From the NCBI GenBank assembly GCA_951799405.1, contig OX637339.1, forward strand, positions 1,302,001 to 1,366,000: DNA of 64,000 nt, in the 5' to 3' direction. Position 1 is the first letter of the stretch. The number at the start of each line of letters is the position of its first letter. The notes under the pieces were generated by a model, which saw only the letters and a list, made by a program, of their open reading frames with translations, searched no databases and was not told the DNA's origin. Made by a program: the position numbers and the translations under genes. The stretch is from Agapetus fuscipes. Its lineage: Eukaryota; Arthropoda; Insecta; Trichoptera; Glossosomatidae. Below, one piece after another: positions 9,680-18,989 of this stretch.

Positions 9680-10236
9680 ATAATCTCTAAGTTGCAAAAA
9701 TATATATGTCATTTGAGAATTATATTAAATGCATTCCCACTAGCAGACATGTACCTATAAGATTTTAAATTATGATTACGGTCGTTAGACATTGTATAGA
9801 ATGAAATTTCAGAATTTAGAATGAATATTCATTAATCGGACGATTTCACAAGAAGACATAATATCGTCCTTATGTACAACTGGGGCTATTGCGACATCTA
9901 TGGATGCATCACCGAAGGTTAATAAAAGTACCTACAACCTTCGGCCTCAATCAAACAATAATTCAACATAATTAATTAATAATTCAACAGTTCGTGGTTC
10001 TTCTTTGTAGAAGAGACACGTCTCCTGAGGACGTCAAATATAACTCTGACAAAACGTAGAGAAAATCGTTCTTCTCTTTTGCACGGTCAGTAAAATCCGT
10101 TTTTTTCATTCTATAAAACGTACCTATAAGTTTGCGCTAACACATGCCGCATGTGGACCTACAATATAAAAACCCAATCTCAAATGAACATAAGCCCTAC
10201 AACTCTTGCCGACCCTCCCTGAAACAGGGGTGATAT
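9680..10236 (-). repeat. retroposon C, split by a Penelope-like element
   Basis: The C parts are 9680-9761 (tail side) and 10120-10236. They rejoin at GTACCTATAAG, which is present on both sides of the inserted element. Confidence 0.85.
9762..10119 (+). mobile_element. Penelope-like short element, 11-bp target duplication
   Basis: It is 358 bp long and flanked by exact duplications GTACCTATAAG (9751-9761 and 10120-10130) inside a C copy. It contains CGTCTCCTGAGGACGTC and ACAAAACGTAGAGAAAATCG, a weak version of the CTGAGGA-hairpin-GAAA core seen cleaner at 13.4 and 31.3 kb. There is no ORF. Its first 30 bp recur in inverted form at 31370-31395. Confidence 0.85.
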
Positions 10237-10964
10237 TGGGCATAATCATCCATCGTTCTGTTCTCACTTAAATCTGAGTTAAAACTTGAATGTCAATGAG
10301 TGGATATTCATTTAAAGCTGACTGTGTGTAAACACTGTATTCATATATATATTATATATTAGACTGATTAGTGATATAATATAGATAATGCAATAACGAG
10401 TGATGAAAAACTATGTACCTAATTACATGTACGCTAATTAGGGGAATAGATTGTAATTTTTGTACCAAATCTACACCAAAAGCAAACGTCACCTTCCCCC
10501 ATTATAAGTTGTTTTGCTCGTTAGCAAGCGGTAGTGTTGCTCAATAATAGATCTTCGGCCACATACAATTCAACTCCACAGACAGGTCCATCACAGAGAA
10601 AATGTTCTCCAAGAGAAACCTTTGTTATTTCTTTGGTTTTAATTAATTGTAGTTTTCCGTGATGAAGCTGTCTGTGGACCATAAATTGTATTTAATCAAA
10701 AACTGTCGTGTGAGCGATTTGTACATGGCCGAGCTGTCTGGGACTGATTTGTCGTGGAACCGAAAACCAGCCCACTCGGAAGTGACAAGCGTAAATCTGG
10801 TGACAAAACGTCATCATTTTCTCTATCACCTGTAGTTTTAGGTCAATGGGGACCAAAACGGACAGGAATATTCTTCAGATGGCAGAAAACAATGTGGCCA
10901 ATTTTACAGTCTTGCTTAAACCCTTATATATACTCGTATATGCCCGTACCCCCAGAGCTTGTTT
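10237..10964. other. no gene; imperfect palindrome at 10545-10765
   Basis: CTCCACAGACAGGTCCATCA and TGATGAAGCTGTCTGTGGAC are imperfect inverted copies. GTGTGAGCGATTTGTACATG recurs in altered form at 54.13-54.2 kb, so this is probably an unclassified repeat. Confidence 0.4.
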
Positions 10965-11190
10965 GGCGTATCTACCATTGGAGTCAAATATGACTTTTAG
11001 ATGAAATTATCTTAAGAATCATATTCTACACAATCAATACGAACACAATATAATGTGAGAGCTGTTTTTAATATTTTTAAAATCATTTTCTAGCATTCAT
11101 AAGAGACATTGGTATAGTACACGTATGAACATTGGTTACGTGAAATTACCTCTGTTGGAGATACGACAAACAAGCACTACGATGACGATG
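10965..11190 (+). mobile_element. MITE E relative, diverged
   Basis: AATCATATTCTACACAATC, ATAATGTGAGAGCTG, CATAAGAGACATTGG and ACACGTATGAACATTGG parallel the interior of MITE E; the terminal repeats differ (TTGGAGATACGACAAACAAG). A second copy is at 41.4-41.8 kb. Confidence 0.65.
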
Positions 11191-11617
11191 CGGCAACCTC
11201 TAAAATGTCCTTTCTGTATACAACAAAGTAAGGAGAAAATCTTCCGTTAATTTGGCGTCTCTTTTTGCCACTTTTTACATAGTTTTTTATCACTGATGGT
11301 AGCTTCCATAGACTAGTATTTTTATTTTTATTTTGTTGTACTTGTTTTTATGGATTAAAAAAATTATGTGAAATGTTGCGTATACAAAAAAAAAATGTGA
11401 AAGATTAGAATGCAAGTGTGAGGGATGTGCAAAGAAATAAAAAGTCGTTGTTGAATAATTAAAAAGAAGTCATGGAAAAATGCACAAATCACTTAAAAAT
11501 TAGGAAATCACTATCATATGTATTTTTCTTTATCTGGTTTCTATTTTGTAATATATATGTTTGACTGCCAAAAATGTGATGACTAAATTATTGCATTTTT
11601 CAAATGTTGTCGCAGTC
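11191..11617. other. no gene or element recognised
   Basis: AT-rich sequence with homopolymer runs. It ends in (AATCT)n, which belongs to the tail of the next C copy. Confidence 0.4.
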
Positions 11618-11871
11618 TAATCTAATCTAATCTAGGTTGCAAAGATATGTAACATTGGGGATTCACATTATATTCATTCTCACAAGCAGACGTGTACAAG
11701 TTCGCGGTTGCACATGCTGTATGTGAACCTATAATATGAAAACCCAAATCTGAAATGGACATACACCCTGCAACTCTTGCTGACCTTCCCTGAAACAGGG
11801 GTGACATTGGCAAAGTGAACCATTTTTACAGCATGGGTGGTCAGCCGCATACCAACCTATAAATCAAGGAA
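11618..11871 (-). repeat. retroposon C, full length with (AATCT)n tail
   Basis: The tail TCTAATCTAATCTAATCTAG precedes GTTGCAAAGATATG; the far end is ACCAACCTATAAATCAAGGA. On the - strand the copy reads 5' to 3' with the tail last. Confidence 0.9.
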
Positions 11872-11904
11872 CATACACGACAAATTGCATCATTACATTA
11901 TTGA

Positions 11905-12146
11905 TGTTTTGGCTGAGGGAGTCAAGCGGCTGATCTTTCTAGCGTATTTGGAATATAATAACGTTGGTTCGATCCCCGCTTTGGGTCATTTGACCATAAC
12001 TTCAAACCTGGTTAAACAGATTTCATTGAGTAATTATTAATTCATAATTCATTGAAATATAAAATAATGAATTATTAATACATGTTTCTGGCCAGGCGGA
12101 ATAGGTTGGTGAATTGGATTCCTCTTTACAAATCTATTTAAAAAAA
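11905..12146 (+). repeat. SINE D, sense copy
   Basis: The head GGCTGAGGGAGTCAAGCGGC and box B GGTTCGATCCCCGC resemble a Leu/Ser-type tRNA. The body ends GGCCAGGCGGAATAGGTTGG, ATTGGATTCCTCTTTACAAA and TCTATTTAAAAAAAA. Confidence 0.85.
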
Positions 12147-12217
12147 ACCTCTAGGGAGTAATTTGGTTTTCATATGTTTTTTTTTCTGTTTATACAATTG
12201 AGGGGAGTTTACCTAAT

Positions 12218-12472
12218 CGCTCCCTCAGTTCTTGTTTATCGTATACGCCAATCTTGTCAAATATGATTTTTTCATGCAGTTGTCTTATGAATCAAATTCT
12301 ACACAATCTGAGCTAAGAAAAACCGTAAAACTCGATAATGTGAGAGTTCTTTTAAATATTTTTTAAATAAATTTCTTGTTTTCATAAGACACATTGGTCC
12401 AGTACACATGCAAACATTGCTCGTGTAAATTTTTTTCAATGGCGTTTACGATAAACAAGAACTAAGGCAGCG
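12218..12472. mobile_element. MITE E, copy 1
   Basis: The ~33-bp terminal inverted repeat begins CGCTCCCTCAGTTCTTGTTT and contains ATCGTATACGCCA; the right end is its mirror. Flanks TAAT/TAAT give a 4-bp duplication. Length is 255 bp, without ORF. Confidence 0.9.
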
Positions 12473-13285
12473 TAATGGGTAATATTTGGAGTTATGATTT
12501 TATGTTTATTTCATCTTTCTTTTGTATATTCATCTTTACAAATGAGTCTTGCATTTAGGTAGTTGATAGGTAGCTGGTTTTTAGTCTCATGCATTGACCC
12601 GCCCATTGTAAACTGTTGTATCTGCAAAAACTTCATTGTTGGAAGAGCGAATCGACACCCTAACCCCCCTGCCTTCAGGTTACTTTCCGAGAAATAGGCA
12701 TTAAATCAGGAATCGAAACCACAATGTACAATACACTTTTGAAGAGTATGTATGAAAAATTACAAAAAGTCAAACAAACAACCGAACGCTTAGTCTGCCC
12801 TTTAGGAATTAACTTGTCTAGATTTGCAATGATGTGACTTTAGGACTCAGGCGGACGCCAGGCGGTTTGTAGTTTTCAAATATATATTTTTTTCTTAAGC
12901 GGGATGTAGCAGAATGGTACACTCAAAGTTTGCGTATCGCGTACGTTCATATGCATAGCGCGGTTAACCCTACTTAACCCTAATTAGGACTACCACTGCC
13001 TTGTCCACTCGGCCATAGCATCAATACACAAATTAAAAAAAGTGTAATAATAAAAAATCACAAAATTGATGAAAGAAGAGTCTTTCGTTGTGGAAATTCA
13101 ATTAGATTGTTTCATCAAATGTGTATAATTTTTTTATTCCAACTGAATAGCTTTCGCAGGTACGACAGTTTACTTGGAGCGCGTCATATTTCTGTTTTAT
13201 TGTCGTAGCATCCTTTTTTTAATGAATACAATATTTTTTTAATTGTTTAAGCCATATTTTTTGTTTGTCATTCACCCCCATATTC
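12473..13285. other. no gene; weak tRNA-like stretch at 12899-13020
   Basis: AGCAGAATGGTACACTC resembles a tRNA D-arm, and CCACTCGGCCATAGCATC at 13006-13023 resembles an antisense SINE D head. Both are too degenerate to call. The rest is unrecognised. Confidence 0.35.
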
Positions 13286-13363
13286 ATTAATCCTACAAAC
13301 ACTTGGGCCGGGTATTTTCAACGAGCTTAGCGACTTTATACTGAATGAAAACGATACACTTAT

Positions 13364-13493
13364 AATGGTTCGTGGTTCCTCTTTGTAGAGGACACACGTC
13401 TCCTGAGGACGTCGGATATGACCGACGAAACGTAGAGAAAATCGTTCTTCTCTTTTGCACGGTCAGTAAAATCCATTTTTTTCATTCTTTAAA
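13364..13493 (+). mobile_element. Penelope-like short element, 11-bp target duplication
   Basis: Exact duplications GATACACTTAT lie at 13353-13363 and 13494-13504. The 130-bp element carries CTCCTGAGGACGTCGG and CCGACGAAACGTAGAG, i.e. CTGAGGA, a GTCGG/CCGAC stem, then GAAA. Confidence 0.9.
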
Positions 13494-13504
13494 GATACAC
13501 TTAT

Positions 13505-13748
13505 CGCTCCCTCAGTTCTTGTTTATCGTATACGCCAATCTTGTCAAATATGACTTTTTCACGCAGTTGTCTTATGAATCAAATTCTACACAATCTGAGC
13601 TAAGAAAAACCGTAAAACTCGATAATGTGAGAGTTCTTTTAAATATTTTTTTTGTTTTCATAAGACACATTGGTCTAGTACACATGCAAACATTGCTCAT
13701 GTAAAATTTTCTCAATGGCGTATACGGTAAACAAGAACTAAGGGAGCG
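13505..13748. mobile_element. MITE E, copy 2
   Basis: Same terminal repeats as copy 1. It inserted right at the end of the Penelope-like target duplication; the flanks TTAT and TTTT differ at one base. Confidence 0.9.
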
Positions 13749-14055
13749 TTTTGTCAACTGTGTTGGTAGTTTTTTTATCAGTTTAAAGTTGCATATGCTA
13801 ACGTTGAAAATACCTGGCCTTACCTTAGGGCGCATTTTCTCTTAGATAGTTTTTTGTTATGTGCAATTTACGAATGAATAAAAACCAATCTAAGCGCCTT
13901 GTGAAACCTAGGTATTGTCAACATTAGCTCATGTAACTTAAAAGTAATAAAAAAAACTAGACACACGATTGACATAAGTTTCTCCTATTCATTCAGTATA
14001 AAGTCGCTATGCTAACGTTGAAAATACCGGCGCTAAGCGTTAGTAGGATTCGTGA

Positions 14056-14532
14056 ATACGGGGAACAGTCTGCAGTGATAGATTAGTTACCATTGTATAC
14101 AATTTACTGTTTTTTTTATTATGAATAATTTTAATTATTATTGTAATCGTTTGCTGATCAATTTGTTATTTTAGTATTTTAAACGATTGTTAGTGTAATG
14201 CCTGAGTGTAAACGACTTTGCGGGGCGGCAGAATCGCATGTGATCATCTCGTCAGTATGAATTGCATTCAAAATATCCCTTGGCTATGCGCTGTTATCCA
14301 TAATAATTAAAATATGGATTCCTGATAATCAGGGATTTTTTCTAGTTCACAGCACTGTCATTCTTCATTATACACTTGGGGAAATGCCAAATGCAGTACG
14401 ATGCACTTTAGTGTCTTTTCAAACTACCTACTTAATATTGTTTTGTAATTATGACACTCTGTACTGTCTTTAGCCCGTCAAGGTGACATCAGAAATATTC
14501 CCCAAATTTAAAATATTCTTTGTCCATTGAAC
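14056..14532. other. no gene or element recognised
   Basis: AT-rich sequence; nothing supported in either strand. Confidence 0.35.
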
Positions 14533-14770
14533 TAGCATCACCTCTCGCCGAGCGAAGAGTGCACTGCTTACCAACAATCTCTTCAACCTCACACAGTTCA
14601 GTCAAATAAGACGGGGCCGCTCCTCTGAGAGAGTTGAATACCATATTGCACACTTTAAACTCCACTCTCTCCGGGACACGCAGCCAGTGAAGACGCTACA
14701 ATAGAGGAGTGAAATAATCGGTTTTAAGTCCTCCAAAAAGGATTTTTGCTGTGGCATTGAAAACAGCCTT
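14533..14770 (-). mobile_element. CR1/L2-type LINE fragment
   Basis: The - strand reads LHWLRVPERVEFKVCNMVFN and RGAAPSYLTELCEVEEIVGK, then CTLRSARG, matching the region before the GDRAF motif of the LINE ORF2. There are internal stops and both ends are missing. Confidence 0.85.
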
Positions 14771-15002
14771 TGAGTCTTGTATGTATTTTTTGTCCACACA
14801 CCCCGCAGGCTGTTTGCCCTCTCAGGTCAAAGTAGTTCCTCAATCTGCCACTAATTTTATAGAATACATCAATTATTATTATTATTGTAAACATACTGTT
14901 GTTTGTTATGTCAATATTATTACTTTGTATGAATTTGTCTTATTTTTTTGTTTCTTTGTTACTAAAGAATAAATCGATACCTTAAAAATAAAACTGAACA
15001 AG

Positions 15003-15515
15003 TTGCATCCTAAGCCAACAAGGGTATCTCAGATAAATGCACCTTTTTTAAACGAGAGAAAACTTACAAAAGTGTGAAAATCCTGTAGTTTACAAGGTTC
15101 ATAAGGGTTTGTCCATATATTACGTCATTCGCATTAAGGGGGGGGGGAGTCTGGTCTGCGGATGATGGCAAATGATGTACGAGTACCAAAAGTGACGTCG
15201 TTCTTGTAAATACCAATTTCTACAAAATATGCAAAATAGTATGTAAGTAATATAACATTATTAATTATTAAGCTCATCCATTATTACAGCAAGAGGGGGA
15301 GGGGGGGTCATTAGATAATGACTATAGGATGATTGTAGGGGGGGGGGGGGGGGGGGTCGAAAATCGGCCAAAATCGATGACGTAATTTATGGACGGCCCC
15401 TAATGAGTTCACTTACTATGAGAAGTTACTTCCAATAAAATGTTTAATTCACAATTTCTCAAATCAGTGAATCAGCACTTATTCAGTTTTACCTTTAAAG
15501 TGGCGATATTATGTT
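15003..15515. mobile_element. element family I, copy 2, split by MITE H
   Basis: GCCAACAAGGGTATCTCAGA and GAAAATCCTGTAGTTTACAA lie left, GAGTTCACTTACTATGAGAA and AATCAGTGAATCAGCACTTA right. The parts are continuous in copy 1 at 6.4-6.6 kb. Confidence 0.75.
15105..15400. mobile_element. MITE H, copy 1, TAA target duplication
   Basis: The ends GTCCATATATTACGTCAT and ATGACGTAATTTATGGAC are inverted repeats; TAA flanks both sides. The interior has G-runs up to about 20. A TAA duplication fits the PIF/Harbinger superfamily. No transposase. Confidence 0.9.
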
Positions 15516-15764
15516 GCCAATGTACTTATGAACATTCAATGTCAATTCAATAGAGTCGGAATATTCCAAATTTACGTTGGCGGGGTGACGTTGCAGTAAC
15601 CAGGGTCCTTATCAATAAAATATAGTTGATCCAAATGGTTAACGACCCGGTGGGCTAACGTCACAATTTTTCCCAGCCTTTTTTGTACTGATTATTCACT
15701 ATTAATATTGTTTTGCTAATACCAAATTTCATAAATTAGTTTAAATCCAATTCTTTTATCTTCA

Positions 15765-15952
15765 GTTAGTTGCAGAAATGTATTCATATTTAAGATACAT
15801 ATTATATATGTTTGCCCTTACACATGCCGCATGTGTAGTCACAAAACAATAATCCTTAATGGACATAAATCTTGCAACTTTTTCTGCCGTCCCTGAAACA
15901 GGGGTGACATTGACAGAGGTTTTCAGATTCATACCAAGCTAAAGTCAAAGAA
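15765..15952 (-). repeat. retroposon C, internally deleted
   Basis: AGTTGCAGAAATGTATTCAT at the tail side, GCCGCATGTGTAGTCAC in the middle and TCCCTGAAACAGGGGTGACA further on; the far end is eroded. The stretch 15516-15764 before it shows nothing recognisable. Confidence 0.7.
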
Positions 15953-16416
15953 CAAAAATTATACTATTCATTTAATTGGTTAAAAAAAAGCAATATTGTT
16001 AAAGCTAATAATAGATTGCTGTAGATTTGGCTTTTGAAAAATTGCCTCTAATTTTAGTTTTTCTTCTTCTTTTGAAATGTAGAAAATTTTAGATCAATTT
16101 TTAGTACTGCTTTTTGAGAGGTGAGTGCAATATAAAGCAATATTTTTTAAAGTTTTTTTATTAACAGAAATGAAAAATAATAAATCCTGTAGGCAGTCAT
16201 ACAGGAAAAAAATTAACAATGTTCATGAGAGATATTTAACCATTTTTACTCTCTTGTATGCTGTACGCAGATGGTCACTTTTAATAACTCAAAATCCTAC
16301 ACTTTCAAATTTAAAACCATCAATTCAATGCGTTAAAAGGTTTTAATTTTTTTATAAAGTCTGTTTTTCCAAAAACGTTAGTTCAAGTCTAATGAATAAG
16401 GCTCATCCAAACCTTA
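15953..16416. other. no gene or element recognised
   Basis: AT-rich; the ORF at 16125-16346 has no recognisable family and a lysine/asparagine-rich composition typical of non-coding AT-rich DNA. Confidence 0.35.
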
Positions 16417-16617
16417 GTCTAATCTAATCTAATCTAAGTTGCAAAGATATGTTACATTTGGGATTCACATTATATGCATTCTCACAAGCACGCATAAGTT
16501 TGTGTGCAACATAAAAACCCAAATCTCAAATGAACATACACCTTGCAACTATTGTGGACCTTCCCTGAAACAGGGGTGACATTGGCTAATTTTCTACGGC
16601 ATGGGTGGTCAGCCGTT
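16417..16617 (-). repeat. retroposon C, 5'-truncated
   Basis: The (AATCT)n tail then AAGTTGCAAAGATATG...; ends at GCATGGGTGGTCAGCCG, about 30 bp short of the family 5' end. Confidence 0.85.
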
Positions 16618-17734
16618 AGTTATGTTGGAAAAAGACACAACAGTATTTGAGAGTCTTGAATCTTATATTGTTAAACACAAATATCACATGTCCATCCTTG
16701 AATAACTGTCGAAATTATTGTGTATTTTCATCTTTTCATTTTGAGTTATAAAGGGAGAGAATTGTGTACACGTCCTGTTGATAGATAATGTTGTATATGA
16801 CTGTAAGTAAAATGGCTGCCATAGGATCCAAATCAAACATAACCTTAAAAAAACTTAAGAATCATTATTGATTCATAACTAACATAATTATTAGTGTTAA
16901 GACCGTTCAGTCTAAGGCTATAGTCCCGGTGTATGTTTTAAAAAAGACAGCTCTGGTTTGAGACCTAATATACCCATTGAATCATAACTTTGATCCTGAA
17001 TTAACAGATGTCATTGAGTAATTTTTAATTAAATAGATTGACAATTAAATACTTGTTTTTTAGACAAATTTGTCAACTGCATCTTTCTTCACTCCACAAA
17101 TTTATTGTTAAAATATCTGAATTTATAAAAACTATGTTGATATGGGTTTGTGTCTTAGCTTAGCTAGGACACTTTATACGGCAGCCATTTTGACTTCTGT
17201 TGAGAGCAATTTTATTAATCAGTTATCAAATAAAATACCCACCAAATTGTTGAATATTGTGTTTAAATAATTGTTGTATATTGTTTTTTGTTGAACGATG
17301 ATGTATGGTTGCGGATGGTTGTGGGTTCTTTTACATCCCAGCAAATGTTAACGCGTAATTACGCTATTTTTACACCAATCATGTTAATTGTTACGCTCGT
17401 CTCATGATTATATTTCTCATTGAATCACTCACCGTCAAAGTTGTTTATTACGTAGTGTTTTCAATAAAAAGAAACAAAGCAAAAAAATCATGTTGTTTTA
17501 TTTTTGTTGTGTATAAAAATTGTATTCAATATAATTTAATTAAAAATGAAGGCTTGATAGACAAATTGATACAAGAAGAAAAAAAATAATAGGTATATTT
17601 TATCATATCCTTCAAATCTAGAATCAAAATGTACAAAAAATGCCTCATACCAATTAGTCTCTCAAGCTGTCAGAAAAGGTTTTTAAAAAATCTACAGATG
17701 GGTCTTATAAAAGCTATGTAAGTATATTTTTTTT
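16618..17734. other. mostly unrecognised; SINE D scrap at 16960-17065
   Basis: AATCATAACTTTGATCCTGA and AACAGATGTCATTGAGTAAT match the SINE D body on the + strand. The remaining AT-rich DNA carries no supported feature. Confidence 0.45.
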
Positions 17735-17885
17735 TTTTTGTTTCAACGGGGAAAAAATATGTATTATTTCTTTGGTTTTAAATGTATTTTTTACTTTGTG
17801 GCTATATTTTTTAACTATTTTGTTGCCTCATTTTAAAAGGGAAGCCGATGGGAATCGAGTTGTATAGCATCCTTCGCCACTCCAA
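17735..17885 (+). mobile_element. element K, right-hand part
   Basis: Shares TTTAACTATTTTGTTGCCTC, AAAAGGGAAGCCGATGGGAA and the terminus CATCCTTCGCCA with the complete copy at 32968-33494. The left end is absent. Confidence 0.7.
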
Positions 17886-18019
17886 CCTTGTACCATTGGG
17901 ACTTATTTATCTTAACAGTCGAGGAGTTCAGCTTTTACACGCGAAGAACAGGATCCTACTCGTTTATTGTATGCATCTCCATACCTGAAAAAAGAAATAG
18001 TATTAAATATTTAAAAAAT

Positions 18020-18125
18020 TGAAATGGTAAAACATGGTTTTAATTCACTTTATTCTTTTTGTTTTTGCTCGAACATTTTCGCCTAATGAGGCATCTTCAG
18101 GAGTACTTAGAATGGATACCTTAAC
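18020..18125 (-). mobile_element. Penelope-like fragment with hairpin core
   Basis: The - strand reads CCTGAAGATGCCTCATTAGG then CGAAAATGTTCGAGC: CTGAAGA, a GCCT/AGGC stem, GAAA. No target duplication was identified. Confidence 0.5.
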
Positions 18126-18450
18126 TCATCAACACTAAAAAAAAAAAAAAAATGAAAAAGTATTATTCTAGCGTGGTCTCGCATGTGCCAGAATACCTTT
18201 ATACACCTATAAATAAAGACAGAGATGCTTTGCAGGGAGACTTGTATCTGAGCCGTCGAGCTGAACAGTTAAAAAGCAACTCTGTATTCGAACCAAATGT
18301 GAAGGATATCTTGAAATAAATTAATCTAAGTTATTTTAAACTTAACTGAACCTGTAAATCATATGAGTAAAAGCATCATACAAATAGAGCTGCCAGTGTC
18401 AAAATCAAAAACCCCTCTACTGTAAATTCAAGTTTGGTAGGTACGCAACT
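18126..18450. other. no gene or element recognised
   Basis: Nothing supported apart from a short A-run; it lies downstream of the acyltransferase gene. Confidence 0.35.
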
Positions 18451-18454
18451 GTAG

Positions 18455-18690
18455 CGAGTTGAACCTATTTATTTTACAAGTAAGGGGGCCAGCCTTACGC
18501 CAAGCAGCTTAAACCAGGTTTCTCAGCTACCGAGACGGGGTTACTCATTTCTTGTGAAGGCCGAGTAAACCTTGCTGGTGGCTGATTTTGGGGTTTGAAA
18601 TAAACACGGAAACAGTAAATCATTTCGGGATTTGAACCCGAGTTCACGGCATGGAATACAAGCACTCTACCAACTGAGCTATCAACCGGA
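18455..18690 (-). repeat. SINE B at the 3' end of the acyltransferase gene
   Basis: Antisense on the + strand: GGGATTTGAACCCGAG (box B complement) and ACTGAGCTATCAACCGGA (head). The - strand head begins at the last bases of the open reading frame, so the stop codon lies at the SINE border. Confidence 0.9.
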
Positions 18691-18989
18691 CTAGGTATAA
18701 AATGTCCAACTGGCGTGAACTGGCCGAAATACGAAAGATAACTTTCTCAACTGCCTTGGATAAAGGAAGCACCGCAATAAAAGTTGTAATGGTAGGCAAA
18801 ACTTGTATATAAGCTCACTGTTTCTCTGAGACGGCATCCTCCTGGAGGTGTAGCAGTCCAGGTTGTTGAGCTCCTCCACCGTGCTGGTGAGGATGTCCTG
18901 GGCGTCGGCTGAGGAGCTGATGAGAGCCGCGTCAGCCATGAGGCCCAGTTGCACGCGACCGTTGCAGGTCAGCAGCGTCACTCCGATTC
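18691..18989 (-). CDS. WS/DGAT-type gene, exon 5 (C-terminal)
   Basis: The acceptor TATTTTCTCCAG precedes GAATCGGAGTG. The codon split with exon 4 gives G, then IGVTLLTCNGRVQLGLMADA, the conserved end of the WS/DGAT C-terminal domain. The clear homology ends near NNLDCYTSRRMPSQRN. At 18819/18818 there is a donor-like AACA|GTGAGC. Either the protein ends in the unconserved tail SWTFYT and TAG at 18691-18693, next to SINE B, or it splices on to an exon not found here. Confidence 0.75.

Larger units (their letters stand above)
13286..14055. mobile_element. TIR element carrying two nested elements
   Basis: About 65-bp inverted arms: AGCGACTTTATACTGAATGA at 13328-13347 pairs with TCATTCAGTATAAAGTCGC at 13990-14008, and GGGTATTTTCAACG with CGTTGAAAATACC. 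Inside lie a Penelope-like element and MITE E copy 2. Removing both leaves roughly 390 bp. Confidence 0.75.

Noticed and set aside
15300..15360. Long G-runs as telomere or origin signal
   Set aside because: They are internal to MITE H, recurring in its other copies.
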